A stretch of 64,000 bases of DNA, taken from positions 124,001-188,000 of the forward strand of contig NZ_JACJST010000005.1 of the NCBI RefSeq assembly GCF_014698305.1, written 5' to 3'. Made by a program: the position numbers and the translations under genes. This stretch comes from Anabaena lutea FACHB-196 (GTDB taxonomy: Bacteria; Cyanobacteriota; Cyanobacteriia; Cyanobacteriales; Nostocaceae). Positions 36,097 through 46,283 of the stretch are shown here, piece after piece. Positions within the stretch are counted from its first letter, which is position 1. The number at the start of each line of letters is the position of its first letter. The notes under the pieces were generated by a model. That model saw nothing but the letters and a program-made list of their open reading frames with translations, did no database searches and was not told the origin of the DNA.

Positions 36097-36350
36097 AGTG
36101 TCACCTGAAACAGACGAATTTAACGAAGTTAAGAGCGATCTCTTTAAGTTCGGATTTTTTTAATACATCGCCAAAACTAATTGTGACATAGGTTTCATAA
36201 TTATTACTCACGATTACTCACGAACTTTACTTAGTGTCGTTAATTGCGTCCCAATATGCTGACATTAGTGTTTTTATGGTGTTGTTGAGGCAATCAAGCC
36301 AAGACAAAAAGGAAACACCTCTAGCCACGGAATTATTGGAGACATTTAAA

Positions 36351-37148
36351 ATGGGACCCACAGGATCACAATTAATAGCAGGATTGATCTCTGCTACTGC
36401 TGCTGTTTCAACTATACCTGCACCAGCTATGGCACAAATGAGTATGCCCTGGGGAGGTGGTAAAACCTTTCCCGTTACTCAAACGGTACATAAAGATGGA
36501 TGGATACCGAATGCTATGGATTTTGGTTTGAGAGCAGGTGAACCCGTACTAGCACCAATTGATTCTACAGTAAAAAGAGTTTGTGCAACTGGAGTAAATA
36601 GAGACCACCATGCTATTCTTTTTAGCTCTTCACAAGGTGATTACTCATTGATACACGTAAAAACATCAGGTATATTTAATGGTAGAGCCTTTAAAAAAGG
36701 CGAACAAATAGGTGTAGTAGCTGCCGATCTACCAAAAGATCCCAATTGTGCAATATCTTATGGTCAGCATCTTCATGTTGGTTTCCCTAGCGTCAATTCA
36801 GTTGTAGATGGTTACAGAATAGGTGATTTACGTCTTAATCAACAAGTTACTTCACAAAATGGTAGAACTGCAACACCTCCACCCAGCAGCAATATCAGAT
36901 TAGTTAACTTCACTGCTACTGCTGCTCCTCAAGGTGTGAATATTCGTTCTGCTCCTTCTCTATCCGCGAGTATCGTTGGACGTATCGCACCTAACCAAAG
37001 GATCAACTTTGATGCTTGGACTTATGGTGATGCTGTTACAGATATTTGGTTAGGTAGACCTGATCGTCGCTGGTATCGTATTGCAGGAACTAATAACTGG
37101 GTAGCAAGTGCAGTTGTTAATGGTAATGCACCTGGATCTCAACCATAA
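36351..37148 (+). CDS. Secreted M23-peptidase-like protein with SH3b domain
   Basis: ATG 36351 is preferred: GGAGA lies 8 nt upstream and a signal peptide follows (LIAGLISATAAVSTIPAPAMA). The mature protein has an M23/LytM-like fold (MDFGLRAGEPVLAPIDSTVK, YSLIHVKTSG, FKKGEQIGVVA, QHLHVGFP). The HxH pair is present, but the first zinc ligand, usually His in HxxxD, appears to be Asn (NAMDFGL), so catalysis is doubtful. The C-terminal ~75 residues are an SH3b domain (QGVNIRSAPSLSASIVGRI) that should bind peptidoglycan. 265 aa in total. It is followed by a clear terminator. Confidence 0.78.
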   Translation: MGPTGSQLIAGLISATAAVSTIPAPAMAQMSMPWGGGKTFPVTQTVHKDGWIPNAMDFGLRAGEPVLAPIDSTVKRVCATGVNRDHHAILFSSSQGDYSLIHVKTSGIFNGRAFKKGEQIGVVAADLPKDPNCAISYGQHLHVGFPSVNSVVDGYRIGDLRLNQQVTSQNGRTATPPPSSNIRLVNFTATAAPQGVNIRSAPSLSASIVGRIAPNQRINFDAWTYGDAVTDIWLGRPDRRWYRIAGTNNWVASAVVNGNAPGSQP

Positions 37149-37182
37149 TTTTTATCAATTAGCATCTTGATTTTAATATCTA

Positions 37183-37212
37183 CCCCGCTTTTTTACTCAT
37201 AGCGGGGTTTTA
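37183..37212 (+). terminator. Intrinsic terminator of the M23-like gene
   Basis: CCCCGC and GCGGGG pair across a 13-nt loop and are followed by TTTTATCT. It lies about 35 nt past the stop codon. Confidence 0.85.
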
Positions 37213-37243
37213 TCTAGTTTAATAATATTAAGGAGAATATCTG

Positions 37244-37822
37244 ATGAGGTATTTATTTTACACTCCTATTTTTTCATTTACTTTTATCATATTTTCCTTA
37301 TTGCCTCAAATAGTTTTGGCTGGTGGTGATGACGTTAATCCTACAGATGGCAATACTGGAACCGTCAATAATTCTACTCCTGTAAATAACTCGGAAATTT
37401 CACCCACATCATCAATTTCAGTTCCTCAACAAACAGGAATTGTACAATTTAATAACTCTGGTTCTAGCACTCTTACTTATCCTAATTGTGGAGGAGTATG
37501 TGCTTTTGGTATTGTCAGACTAACTCCTAATAATAATGGTAGTCTGAATCCAGAAGCAGTGATGGGTGTAGTAGTACAATTTGATTCACCAGAAAAAACC
37601 TATGCTCAAGCACAAAGAGATTTGGCTAAAGCTCAGAGCGATCGCATCAACCAAGAAAGCGAAGTATCTATATTAAGTAAAATTGCCGATGCAGTAGAAA
37701 ATTGCCAAGATTCCCGTGCTAATCTTCTAGCAATTTCCGCAGCTAAAAGTTTGGGTATGACTCCTGAACAATTGTTATCTTATGCTTATAAACAACCTCG
37801 TAAATGCAATTCAGGTTTATAA
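37244..37822 (+). CDS. Secreted hypothetical protein, Asn/Ser/Thr-rich
   Basis: A 192-aa exported protein with AAGGAGA 8 nt before the ATG and a clear signal peptide (FSFTFIIFSLLPQIVLAGG). A low-complexity stretch (residues ~25-65) precedes a Cys-containing segment (YPNCGGVCAFGIVRL). A helical part (YAQAQRDLAKAQSDRINQE) and a Cys-bearing C-terminus (AVENCQDSRANLLAISAAK) follow. No family is recognised. It lies downstream of the M23-like gene but is separated from it by a terminator. Confidence 0.65.
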   Translation: MRYLFYTPIFSFTFIIFSLLPQIVLAGGDDVNPTDGNTGTVNNSTPVNNSEISPTSSISVPQQTGIVQFNNSGSSTLTYPNCGGVCAFGIVRLTPNNNGSLNPEAVMGVVVQFDSPEKTYAQAQRDLAKAQSDRINQESEVSILSKIADAVENCQDSRANLLAISAAKSLGMTPEQLLSYAYKQPRKCNSGL

Positions 37823-37837
37823 TATTTAATTTATTTT

Positions 37838-38104
37838 TTATCTCATAAACAACCGTCTTCTTTCCTGAATCAAAACTTTAAATAATGCCATCATCCCATC
37901 AAATCCCAAATTTTTAATCAACCCTAACCATTCCCATAAATTAGCTGATTTCTTCCTATGTATTTTCACCAAATTCTCCAGACTTTCTGTGAGTGCTGCT
38001 GCTAGGCTTGGTTGATTGATGTTGTCCACTGGTTCATCTGGGAGAATATAATCATTGGGTAGCTTTTCCCAAGTGATCTGATAGTCTTGGGCAGTGGTGA
38101 TCAT
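37838..38104 (-). pseudogene. Truncated Uma2-family N-terminus
   Basis: The first ~45 residues (ITTAQDYQITWEKLPNDYIL, then PDEPVDNINQPSLAAALTES) are typical of the N-terminus of a second Uma2 (DUF820) subfamily. After LVKIH the sequence diverges to WEWLGLIKNLGFDGMMALF and stops, so about three quarters of the usual protein is missing. It has AAGGA 9 nt before ATG 38104 and is an intact short frame, so a small product is possible. A decayed remnant is more likely. It is convergent with the secreted hypothetical gene. Confidence 0.5.
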
Positions 38105-38185
38105 GATGGGTTTTCCTTTAGTCAGGTGAATCAATTTTTACCTGTTGGGAATATATTTATTTTAAGCCTTAGTTTAACAAATATT

Positions 38186-38608
38186 CTAAAAAGTATAATT
38201 TTGACTCTTTTGCAAAGCAGCAATAATTTCTACATTCGCTTCCGGAAAAGTAAAACTATCTAACTCATCTAAACTTACCCAACGGATTTCATCACATTCT
38301 ATAGCTTGGGGAATGCCTGTTAAATGGTAACAGTGATGCACAGTCAAAGTAACTCGCAAATCTTTATAAGTATGATCAATAGTAATAAGATGTTCTCCAA
38401 CTTTAATTTCTATACCCAGTTCTTCATAAATTTCTCTTTGAATACACTCTTCGATAGTTTCACCAAGCTCAATTTTGCCCCCAGGAAATTCCCATAAACC
38501 ACCCATTGTCCCTCCAGGACGACGACGATCAATTAAAATTTGCTCTTGGTTGTTCCAAATAACAGCAACACCAATAATTTTATGAGGTACTGTAGATATT
38601 TCATTCAT
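38186..38608 (-). CDS. mutT: 8-oxo-dGTP diphosphatase MutT
   Basis: A 140-aa Nudix hydrolase that removes oxidised guanine nucleotides. The Nudix box is complete: GGKIELGETIEECIQREIYE followed by ELGIEI. Other MutT features are the N-terminal VAVIWNNQEQILIDRRRPGG and MGGLWEFPGG, and a strand with VTLTVHHCYHL and IRWVSLDELDSFTFPEAN. Length is normal for a MutT without the extra glycosylase-like domain. Separated from the upstream DUF760 gene by a terminator, so probably monocistronic. Confidence 0.9.
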   Translation of the reverse strand: MNEISTVPHKIIGVAVIWNNQEQILIDRRRPGGTMGGLWEFPGGKIELGETIEECIQREIYEELGIEIKVGEHLITIDHTYKDLRVTLTVHHCYHLTGIPQAIECDEIRWVSLDELDSFTFPEANVEIIAALQKSQNYTF

Positions 38609-38642
38609 GGAATTCAGTAAAATTAAATAATTAATAACTAAT

Positions 38643-38680
38643 AAAAAACTCGACAGACTAATTTTCTTTATGTCGAGTTT
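38643..38680 (-). terminator. Intrinsic terminator of the DUF760 gene
   Basis: On the minus strand AAACTCGACA and TGTCGAGTTT form a 10-bp stem followed by TTTTAT. It lies between the DUF760 gene and mutT. Confidence 0.85.
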
Positions 38681-38812
38681 GCACTTTTAGTAAATTTGCA
38701 ATACAAAATTTTAACATTTATTAAATTAAAAAAAACACCAATTAATAAAATCCTGCTATTGAGATAACAAATTTGGGTACAGAATTTATTTAACTGGCGT
38801 TAATTAATTACT

Positions 38813-39160
38813 TTAGTCAGCAACATCACTGCTATTGATTTCAGTTCCTTGCAAAGCTGTATCAAAACTCATTCTCTGTTCAGCGTTACGCAAAAAGTAA
38901 CCGCTAACCATAGCAGAGGCTAGTAGCCGACCTAAGTTTTCCCGACTGGTGGTAATAGTGACACCAAAGTGTTCAGGAGGCAGGTTGCCCAAAAGTCCCA
39001 TAATATTTCGTTCCATCACCTGAAAAACTTCAGGGGAAGTGGGTTTAGATAGTTGGTTAACTGTTTCTGGACTCAATGATTTAACATACTGCCATAGTAA
39101 ATTGCTGGTTTCGGACTCACTATCAAAAAATTCTGAGACTCGTTTTGGTTGGTTATTCAC
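38813..39160 (-). CDS. DUF760 family protein
   Basis: A 115-aa soluble protein starting at GTG with an excellent AAGGAGAT ribosome binding site. The family signature is ETSNLLWQYVKSLSPETVNQL, then PEVFQVMERNIMGLLGNLPPE and ENLGRLLASAMVSGYFLRNAE. DUF760 is shared by cyanobacteria and plastids; its molecular role is not established. It has its own terminator downstream, and the next gene upstream on the same strand is the sigma factor, 327 bp away across repeats. Confidence 0.88.
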   Translation of the reverse strand: MNNQPKRVSEFFDSESETSNLLWQYVKSLSPETVNQLSKPTSPEVFQVMERNIMGLLGNLPPEHFGVTITTSRENLGRLLASAMVSGYFLRNAEQRMSFDTALQGTEINSSDVAD

Positions 39161-39487
39161 GATTTATCTCCTTGATTACCACTATTAATTGCGGTATTTG
39201 TGACTGGAATAATCAATAAACTATGTTGTATTGGATTTAACTGACAATTATATATTCATGTCAACCAATCTAACAGGTTTTTCCTTTCCAGGGAGTCGGT
39301 TTAACCGTACCAAAAGCGTGGTAATTTTGCGAATAGGTGATGGGTGTTGGCGGTAGCCTGCCGTTAGGTAATAGGCAAGAGTTAATAGGGAATAGGTAAT
39401 AGGGAACAGTGAATAGGCAAGAGTTAGAAGATGATTCTCCCGATCTCCCCATCTTTCCATCTCCCCATCTCCCCAGTCCCCAATCCC
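39161..39487. repeat. Repeat-rich spacer between sigD and DUF760 genes
   Basis: Contains AATAGGCAAGAGTTA and AATAGGGAATAGG-type tandem units at 39368-39430 and a CTCCCCAT/CTCCCCAG tract at 39435-39480. No gene seen. The promoter of the DUF760 gene must lie near 39170-39240. Confidence 0.6.
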
Positions 39488-40486
39488 CTAACTAGCAAGA
39501 TACTCATTGATATTGGTTTTAGACTTGCGAAGTTTTGTTAAGGCTTCGCGTTCAATTTGCCGAACTCTTTCTCTGCTGATATTGAGAAGTTCACCTATTT
39601 TGGCGAGAGTCAAGGCTTGTCCGTCGATTAACCCAAAGCGCAGCTTAATCACTTCCTTCTGTTGTGGGGTGAGTTCTGCCATTAAACGCTCTAAGTCATA
39701 AGATAAGGAAGATTGCATGACAAAATCTTCTGGAGATGCGCCTGTATCTTCTAACATTTCTCCGAGTTCGGTGTCGTAATTATCCCCTAGTCGCAAATCT
39801 AGAGATAAAGGTAGACGAGCTTTTTCTAGGCACTCTCGCACCTGTTTAGGTGTCAGTTCTAATTCTTGAGCTAATTCTGTAGCTGTAGGCGCACGTCCCA
39901 GTTTTTGTGACAATTGGCGTTGAGCTTTTTTAATTTTATTTAATTTTTCAGTAATATGAATAGGCAAGCGAATAGTGCGTGCTTTTTCGGCGATCGCACG
40001 AGTTATGGCTTGACGTATCCACCAATAGGCATAAGTAGAAAATCTATAACCTTTGGTAGGGTCAAATTTTTCTACCCCACGTTGCATCCCAATGCTGCCT
40101 TCTTGAATCAAGTCGAGTAAATCGACATTGCGCTTAATGTACTTTTTGGCAACAGACACAACCAGCCGCAAATTGGCTTCTACCATCTTACGCTTGGCGA
40201 TTTCACCATCAGCGATTAATTCGTTTAACTCTGCTGGTTCTAGTTTTGTTGCTTGAGCCCATTCTTCTAAAGTCGGTTCACGATCTAACTGGAGAGCAAG
40301 GTTTTCTCTTACTTCATTTAAGCTGGTAGATCGTTGCACCTGTTTACCATAACAAATCTCTTCTTCGTGGGTGAGAAGTGGCACACGGCCAATCTCCCGC
40401 AGGTAAGTCCGCACAAGGTCTGTGGCTGTCTGAGCGGTCTTCATGGCGCTACTCTTTGGTGATGACGGGTTTGCTAGTAGGGTCAT
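39488..40486 (-). CDS. sigD: Group 2 sigma-70 factor, SigD-like
   Basis: A 332-aa alternative RNA polymerase sigma factor. Region 1.2 is [21 protein letters not shown] and region 2 is [39 protein letters not shown] and [16 protein letters not shown]. Region 3 is [18 protein letters not shown], and region 4 ends with [20 protein letters not shown]. Length fits the non-essential group 2 factors. Assignment to SigD rests on its position beside carB, as I recall from Anabaena, rather than on diagnostic residues. An internal ATG at 40444 ([10 protein letters not shown]) is an alternative start. Group 2 factors respond to light, redox or nitrogen changes. Confidence 0.8.
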   Translation of the reverse strand: MTLLANPSSPKSSAMKTAQTATDLVRTYLREIGRVPLLTHEEEICYGKQVQRSTSLNEVRENLALQLDREPTLEEWAQATKLEPAELNELIADGEIAKRKMVEANLRLVVSVAKKYIKRNVDLLDLIQEGSIGMQRGVEKFDPTKGYRFSTYAYWWIRQAITRAIAEKARTIRLPIHITEKLNKIKKAQRQLSQKLGRAPTATELAQELELTPKQVRECLEKARLPLSLDLRLGDNYDTELGEMLEDTGASPEDFVMQSSLSYDLERLMAELTPQQKEVIKLRFGLIDGQALTLAKIGELLNISRERVRQIEREALTKLRKSKTNINEYLAS

Positions 40487-40630
40487 TGATTTATAAATGC
40501 CTTCTTAGGGTGCTATCCAGTCAAGCTGGGAAACCATGCTAAGGTTTGCGACTTACACGCTCGATAAACTCGGCTGCTCATATTGAGTCAAATGAGGCCA
40601 TTAACTGCTAGACGTTACAGTTACTTCCTC

Positions 40631-40644
40631 GTAATCACAAGTAC
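40631..40644 (-). promoter_or_regulatory. GTAN8TAC, candidate NtcA site upstream of sigD
   Basis: GTAATCACAAGTAC fits the NtcA consensus exactly and lies about 145 bp upstream of the sigma factor start. A TAN3T -10-like box (TAACGT) follows after only 13 nt rather than the usual ~22, which weakens the call. Such matches also arise by chance in intergenic DNA. Confidence 0.3.
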
Positions 40645-40910
40645 CTGGAGTTAGATATAAGGTAACAAGTAGAACATTTTTGGTTTTATTTAGATTATTA
40701 ACAATTGTAACATTTATGAGAAGAATTTGACTACCGAGAAACCAGTAATTTCGTGGCTTTTTAAAGTCGCTTATTGCAGTAATTTTACTCAAAAGCCTAG
40801 ATTTGAAGGCACTTGCAGCAATTTTCTACCCCATAAAGTTGCTTTCTCATATTTGTTAAAATATCTCAATGATAACTATAATTGTTCTCCCATAATAATT
40901 GCTTAATGTT

Positions 40911-40982
40911 TTGGGATTGGGAATTGGGGATTAGGAATTGGGTATTGGGGATTAGGAATTGGGTATTGGAAATTGGGGATTA
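40911..40982. repeat. GGGATTGGGAATT-type tandem repeat
   Basis: Units of about 14-15 bp (GGGGATTAGGAATT, GGGTATTGGGGATT) repeated four to five times. It adjoins the inverted minisatellite. Confidence 0.8.
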
Positions 40983-41000
40983 TTAAGTTATTCTTCATTT

Positions 41001-41093
41001 TCTCCGTGTCCCCGCGTCCCCGTGTCTCCGCGTCCCTGCGTCCCCCTGTCTCCGCGTCCCCGTGTCTCCCCATCATCCCATCATCTCATCACC
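41001..41093. repeat. GC-rich minisatellite, inverted copy
   Basis: Complement of the rpaB/trmD minisatellite (TCCCCGCGTCCCCGTGTCTCCG units). Its flank TTAAGTTATTCTTCATTTTC at 40984 is the exact complement of the flank of the trmD-ispF copy, so the two share more than the repeat unit. Confidence 0.85.
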
Positions 41094-41097
41094 CTAT

Positions 41098-44000
41098 CTA
41101 CTGACTAATGGGGCAGTATTCCTGAATGACTTTTACGTCTAAAGTGGTATTTTGCAGAGAACGGATAGCTGCAACTGTGGCTTTTGCCCCGGCGATTGTG
41201 GTAATGATGGGAATTTTGTAAGCTAAAGCTGTGCGGCGAATTAATCTCGCATCAGTATGGGCTTCTTCTCCAGAAGGCGTATTGATGATCAGTTGGATTT
41301 TTTGGTTTTTGATAGCATCGAGGACATTGGGACGACCTTCATGGAGTTTGAGTACTGACTGAATTTCTAACCCTTGTTCTTGAAGGACTTGGCGTGTACC
41401 TTGAGTAGCCATAACGGTAAAGCCTAAAGTTATAAACTCTCTGACTACATCTACCGCTGCGGATTTGTCGCGATCGCTCATGGACACAAATACAGTACCT
41501 TTGAGAGGTAAGCGTTCACCAGCAGCTAATTCTGCCTTAGCAAAGGCGCGGCCAAAGTCGCTATCGATGCCCATCACTTCACCAGTTGAGCGCATTTCCG
41601 GCCCCAAAATGGTATCTGTACCAGGGAATTTATTAAAAGGCAATACGGCTTCTTTAACCGCAATATGAGAGGGAATAACTTCTTGGGTAAAGTTCAACTC
41701 CTCTAAGGTTTTACCCGACATAATTAAGGATGCAAGTTTTGCCAGTTGTATCCCCGTTGCTTTAGAAACAAAAGGAACTGTACGGGATGCTCTGGGGTTA
41801 GCTTCCAAAATGTAAACTTGGGGAGAATAACTATTTGCACCCACGACCGCAAATTGAATATTCATCAAACCGACAACAGATAACTCCTGTGCCAGTTGCA
41901 CCGTCCAAGTGCGAATTTGATTTAGCACTGCTGGAGATAGAGAAATAGAAGGTAAGGAACAAGCCGAATCGCCTGAGTGAATACCCGCTTGTTCGATGTG
42001 TTCCATGATGCCACCAATTACGACTCTGCCAGTATGGTCAGCGATCGCATCTACATCTACTTCAATGGCATTTTCTAAGAACTTATCAATCAAAATTGGA
42101 TGTTCTGGTTCTACCAACACCGCAAAAGTCATGTAACGTTCTAACTCTGCATCAGAATAGACGATTTCCATCGCCCTTCCCCCTAACACATAGCTAGGAC
42201 GCACAACCACAGGATAACCAATACGTTTAGCAACAATCAACGCATCTTCGTAACTTCTGGCCATACCATTAGGCGGTTGAGCAATATTCAATTTATTGAG
42301 AATTTTTTCAAACCGTTCGCGGTTTTCTGCCATGTCGATAGAATCAGGAGATGTACCCCAAATTTTGGGAATGGGGAAATCAGGACTAGGAACAGGACAT
42401 TGGTAAATATCACCACTCGCTAGTTGCTCTAAATATTGCTGCAACGGAACTGCTAATTTTAATGGTGTTTGTCCCCCAAACTGGACAATTATCCCCACCG
42501 GATTTTCCGTATCAATGATGTTGAGAACATCTTCTTTGGTTAAGGGTTCAAAATACAAGCGATCGCTTGTATCGTAATCTGTAGAAACTGTCTCTGGGTT
42601 AGAGTTGACCATAATTGTCTCATAGCCCGCACCATGTAAAGCATAGGCAGCATGACAACAACAATAATCAAATTCAATTCCTTGGCCAATTCGGTTTGGT
42701 CCACCACCCAAAATTATCACCTTGGGTTTTTCGGTGGGTAAAACTTCCGTTTCTTCTTCGTAGGTGGAATAGTAATATGGGGTTAATGCTTCAAACTCAG
42801 CCGCGCAGGTATCCACCGTTTTGTAAACAGGAATCACCCCCAGCTGTTTGCGATATGCCCGAACTTCATCTTCATTAGTTTTGGTAGCATAAGCAATTTG
42901 GCGATCGCTAAACCCATCTCTTTTAATTGCATACATCTTCTCTTTTGTCAACTGCTTTAGGGGAGTACGCTTCAGAAATTTTTCTACTTCTAGCAGTTGT
43001 TGCAATTTATCTAAAAACCAAGGGTCAATAGCCGTTAGTTCATAGATTTCCTCATTAGTCATCCCTAGCTGCATGGCATGACGCACAGAGAAAATTCTAT
43101 CTGGGTTCGGTGTCCGTAACTGGGCGCGAATTTGTTCTCCACTGGGTAATTTTTCGGCTTTGTCACAACCCCAACCAGCCCGACCGGTTTCTAGAGAACG
43201 TAAGGCTTTTTGAAAAGATTCATTAAATGTTCTACCAATAGCCATTGCTTCCCCAACAGACTTCATTTGTGTAGTCAGTACAGGATCTGAACCGGGAAAC
43301 TTTTCAAAAGCAAAACGGGGGACTTTTGTCACCACATAATCAATTGTCGGTTCAAAGGAAGCGGGAGTTTTTTTGGTGATATCGTTTTGCAGTTCATTCA
43401 AGGTGTAACCCACAGCTAACTTAGCCGCTATTTTGGCAATGGGAAACCCGGTAGCTTTAGAAGACAATGCAGAACTGCGGGATACACGAGGGTTCATTTC
43501 AATGACAACCACATCCCCATCAACGGGATTAACGGCAAACTGGATATTAGAACCGCCAGTTTCTACACCAATCTCGCGGATAATTTTAATTGCCATATCC
43601 CGCAAGCGTTGATATTCTTTATCGGTGAGGGTTTGGGCGGGGGCGACGGTAATTGAATCCCCAGTGTGAATACCCATAGGGTCAATGTTTTCGATAGAAC
43701 AGATAATCACCACGTTATCTGCTAAGTCACGCATGACTTCTAGTTCATATTCTTTCCAGCCGAGTAGAGATTGGTCAATGAGAATTTGAGAAACGGGACT
43801 GGCATCAATACCTACTTGTGCCATTTCTTCAAATTCTTCTTTGTTATAGGCGATACCGCCACCCGTACCACCCATTGTAAAGGCTGGACGGATGATTAGG
43901 GGATATGTACCGATTTGGCGAGCGATCGCTTTCGATTCTTCTAAAGATGAAGCTGTACCACTGGGACAAACATTCACCCCAATCTTAGCCATTGCTTCGT

Positions 44001-44397
44001 TAAACAGTTTTCTGTCTTCGGCTTTTTCAATCGCTGGTAATTTTGCACCAATTAACTCAACATTGTATTTATCTAAAACGCCATTTTTCGCCAAAGCTAC
44101 AGCCAGGTTGAGCGCTGTTTGTCCTCCCATCGTTGGTAACAGGGCATCTGGACGTTCTTTAGCGATAACTTTTTCTACTATTTCCGGTGTCAGCGGCTCA
44201 ATATAAGTGCGATCGGCTGTTTCCGGGTCAGTCATAATGGTTGCAGGGTTGGAATTAACCAACACCACTTCATAGCCTTCTTCTCGCAATGCTTTACAGG
44301 CTTGAGTTCCAGAATAGTCAAATTCACAGGCTTGGCCAATTACAATTGGACCTGAACCTAACAGGAGAATTTTTCGGAGGTCTTCACGACGGGGCAT
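41098..44397 (-). CDS. carB: Carbamoyl-phosphate synthase large subunit
   Basis: Makes carbamoyl phosphate from bicarbonate, ammonia and two ATP for arginine and pyrimidine synthesis, with the small subunit CarA (not in window). ATG 44397 ([20 protein letters not shown]) is chosen over TTG 44418 because AAGG precedes it by 8 nt; 1099 aa is a normal length. Two homologous ATP-grasp halves are seen ([21 protein letters not shown] and [21 protein letters not shown]), with [12 protein letters not shown] and [15 protein letters not shown] nucleotide loops. The C-terminal MGS-like regulatory domain begins near [15 protein letters not shown]. Located directly upstream of the sigma factor gene on the same strand. 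Confidence 0.98.
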   Translation of the reverse strand: MPRREDLRKILLLGSGPIVIGQACEFDYSGTQACKALREEGYEVVLVNSNPATIMTDPETADRTYIEPLTPEIVEKVIAKERPDALLPTMGGQTALNLAVALAKNGVLDKYNVELIGAKLPAIEKAEDRKLFNEAMAKIGVNVCPSGTASSLEESKAIARQIGTYPLIIRPAFTMGGTGGGIAYNKEEFEEMAQVGIDASPVSQILIDQSLLGWKEYELEVMRDLADNVVIICSIENIDPMGIHTGDSITVAPAQTLTDKEYQRLRDMAIKIIREIGVETGGSNIQFAVNPVDGDVVVIEMNPRVSRSSALSSKATGFPIAKIAAKLAVGYTLNELQNDITKKTPASFEPTIDYVVTKVPRFAFEKFPGSDPVLTTQMKSVGEAMAIGRTFNESFQKALRSLETGRAGWGCDKAEKLPSGEQIRAQLRTPNPDRIFSVRHAMQLGMTNEEIYELTAIDPWFLDKLQQLLEVEKFLKRTPLKQLTKEKMYAIKRDGFSDRQIAYATKTNEDEVRAYRKQLGVIPVYKTVDTCAAEFEALTPYYYSTYEEETEVLPTEKPKVIILGGGPNRIGQGIEFDYCCCHAAYALHGAGYETIMVNSNPETVSTDYDTSDRLYFEPLTKEDVLNIIDTENPVGIIVQFGGQTPLKLAVPLQQYLEQLASGDIYQCPVPSPDFPIPKIWGTSPDSIDMAENRERFEKILNKLNIAQPPNGMARSYEDALIVAKRIGYPVVVRPSYVLGGRAMEIVYSDAELERYMTFAVLVEPEHPILIDKFLENAIEVDVDAIADHTGRVVIGGIMEHIEQAGIHSGDSACSLPSISLSPAVLNQIRTWTVQLAQELSVVGLMNIQFAVVGANSYSPQVYILEANPRASRTVPFVSKATGIQLAKLASLIMSGKTLEELNFTQEVIPSHIAVKEAVLPFNKFPGTDTILGPEMRSTGEVMGIDSDFGRAFAKAELAAGERLPLKGTVFVSMSDRDKSAAVDVVREFITLGFTVMATQGTRQVLQEQGLEIQSVLKLHEGRPNVLDAIKNQKIQLIINTPSGEEAHTDARLIRRTALAYKIPIITTIAGAKATVAAIRSLQNTTLDVKVIQEYCPISQ

Positions 44398-44540
44398 AGT
44401 TTTTACCTTAGATGACAAGAATACAAATCTTGACTATTTTAAGGGTCTTTAACCCTCATCATGTCATTTATTATCAAGGTTTCCAGGTTTTTATGTCCCA
44501 GAAGTCATGTAATACCTCATGACTAGTACCGCAGGGCTGA

Positions 44541-44582
44541 ATTAAAAAAAATTAAAAATTAAAAATTAAAAATTAAAAAAGC
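44541..44582. repeat. AAAATTA heptad tandem repeat
   Basis: Five to six copies of a 7-bp AT-only unit, a second STRR class; a shorter copy sits before the cbiT start near 54570. Confidence 0.8.
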
Positions 44583-44921
44583 TTATTCCACAAGCTTCTC
44601 AGGAATTTTTCATGGTTGGTTGACTTACACCTTTGGGTACTAGAAGTCGAGGCTACTATAAATAAATCTGTGTACTTAAGCTCCAAACACCTGATCATAC
44701 CTGAAAAGGAAGAAGGACGAAAATAAGTAATCTTAATACTGGGGAAGTATTAATAAGATAAATTTTCAATAACTCCAGAATAAATTTACTCCTGTTATTA
44801 TGTGCATTTTTAGCCACAAAATAATATTGATAATGCTAATAACAATATTTATTAATTACTACTTGATCTTAAAAAGAACTTAACCTAAAAATAATCTCAT
44901 TTTTTATACAGATATTCAATC

Positions 44922-44957
44922 AAAATGGCAGAAAGGTCTATATTTCCCTCTCTGCCA
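44922..44957 (-). terminator. Intrinsic terminator of dps
   Basis: On the minus strand TGGCAGAGAGG pairs with CCTTTCTGCCA (small internal mismatch) and is followed by TTTTGATT. It lies about 75 nt past the dps stop. Confidence 0.75.
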
Positions 44958-45032
44958 TCATTGATCATTAAATCGTCTGAGAAGCTAATTTAGGCTTCAT
45001 GCTAAGTGATAATAATCGAGATGATGTGGATT

Positions 45033-45587
45033 TTAGTTTTGAGCAGGTTGGACAAAACCTAAAGTTAAACTATCCTTAGCTAAGAAATGAGCCAAATGAT
45101 AAGCTCTTTCTTCAGTTTTTAACAGGATTTTTTCGTAAAGATAGCGTGTACCACGATCACCTAAACTCTCTGCCTGAGAAGCTTGACGGCGAATTACGCT
45201 AATTATTGCTTGTTCTGCTACTAGATCATTTTCTAGCATCTTCCGGGCTGCATACGCGCCATCCGTTTCAGGCTCAAAGCAGCATAATTCAGCTAATTTG
45301 CTAAAACTTGCAGCAGGTACACCACCTAACCCATTTAACCGTTCACCAATTTCATGGATGTGGTCTTGTACTTCTTTATAGCTGGTATTAAAAAACTCAT
45401 GCAGCGAGTAAAATTCTGCACCTTCAACTACAAAATGGTGTTTTTGATATTGTAGGTAGAGCGCTTGAAAACTAGCTAATACAACATTGAATCCTTCAAC
45501 TACTGGAGTTGTAACACTCCGATCCAGTAATACAGGATTGTCATATACTTGACCAAAATCTTGTAACAAAATTTGAGTATCAGACAT
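45033..45587 (-). CDS. dps: Dps family ferritin-like protein
   Basis: Iron-storage and DNA-protecting dodecamer that uses peroxide to oxidise Fe(II). ATG 45587 ([19 protein letters not shown]) has GAGGAG 7 nt upstream; 184 aa. The ferroxidase motif is recognisable ([20 protein letters not shown], then [15 protein letters not shown]), with His in place of the usual HWN triad Trp/Asn positions (HHF). Cyanobacteria encode several Dps paralogues with altered metal centres, so this may be one of those. Divergent from the Asr1405-like gene and followed by a terminator. Confidence 0.9.
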   Translation of the reverse strand: MSDTQILLQDFGQVYDNPVLLDRSVTTPVVEGFNVVLASFQALYLQYQKHHFVVEGAEFYSLHEFFNTSYKEVQDHIHEIGERLNGLGGVPAASFSKLAELCCFEPETDGAYAARKMLENDLVAEQAIISVIRRQASQAESLGDRGTRYLYEKILLKTEERAYHLAHFLAKDSLTLGFVQPAQN

Positions 45588-45940
45588 TGTTCTCCTCGCT
45601 TTTAAACAGTTATATTTTTCAACTGTTAAGTCTTTATATATTAACACTTAAAAAAATCTCGGCAAGCCTATTCAATCTTGCAGATTTTGGCATTTTCAAG
45701 GCTGTGAGTATCAATTTTGATTCTAGTCAACTACTAAGAATCGATTTAATTTAGGTTAATTTAGGTGCATACATCTAAACCATCATTGACTTATACCGCT
45801 AAATATGCATATATCCTGAGGAATATCTCTCCATTATAGAAGTGAGATATTTTTGCAAAATTAATGCAAATTATTTTCACTAGTATGTTATAAATTGAAG
45901 AGAATTAAATTCTACAAACTCCTATGCACAGGGAGTTTAC
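45588..45940. other. Divergent promoter region of dps and small gene
   Basis: A 353-bp AT-rich spacer between two divergent genes, so both promoters lie here. I see no recognisable FurA or PerR box and no other feature. Confidence 0.4.
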
Positions 45941-46243
45941 TTGTTGTGTTTACTGCAAGTTTGTTGCACTTTGAGGGCAATTCGCTTGAAATTTTTTAGC
46001 TCAGAAACAGGAATAATACAGGTTGTTGAGGTGAATTGGGCAGATCGTTGGCAAGTATATCAACGTCTGCGTGAGTTGGATATTACTTGTGGTTGTGAAA
46101 TTAACCAGCCATTACAGGTAGAAATAGCCAGTACCACAGCAGCTATTCAACTTTGGAGCGTGATTCGACAATTCACGGCTTCTCGTCAAGAACTGATTTG
46201 CACTCTTGAACATTGCTGGCGTATTCGTCACCAACAGTTTTAA
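45941..46243 (+). CDS. Small cyanobacterial protein, Asr1405/Asl0597-like
   Basis: A protein of about 100 aa starting at TTG with GGGAG just upstream. The conserved core is VVEVNWADRWQVYQRLRELDI followed by CGCEINQPLQVEI and AAIQLWSVIRQFTASRQELI. I recall similar small proteins annotated as the Asr1405/Asl0597 family in Nostocales; function unknown. The exact start is uncertain because several TTG codons are in frame. It is 40 bp upstream of the ferredoxin-like gene and probably co-transcribed with it. Confidence 0.65.
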   Translation: MLCLLQVCCTLRAIRLKFFSSETGIIQVVEVNWADRWQVYQRLRELDITCGCEINQPLQVEIASTTAAIQLWSVIRQFTASRQELICTLEHCWRIRHQQF

Positions 46244-46283
46244 TTGGCTAATAACTTTTCTTCATTCACCGGAGGTCAAAAAA

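Larger units (their letters stand above)
40487..41097. other. sigD upstream region and two repeat tracts
   Basis: No convincing gene; the 63-aa frame at 40601-40792 lacks supporting features. The half nearest sigD should hold its promoter and contains a GTAN8TAC sequence at 40631. The other half is two tandem repeat tracts ending at the carB stop codon. Confidence 0.5.
44398..45032. other. carB-dps spacer with AAAATTA repeat and terminator
   Basis: No gene seen. It holds an (AAAATTA)n heptad tract at 44541-44582, AT-rich sequence and the dps terminator near 44940. The carB promoter should lie near its left end. Confidence 0.5.

Noticed and set aside
40601-40792. 63-aa minus-strand frame upstream of sigD
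   Set aside because: No ribosome binding site or recognisable motif; it spans the likely sigD promoter region.
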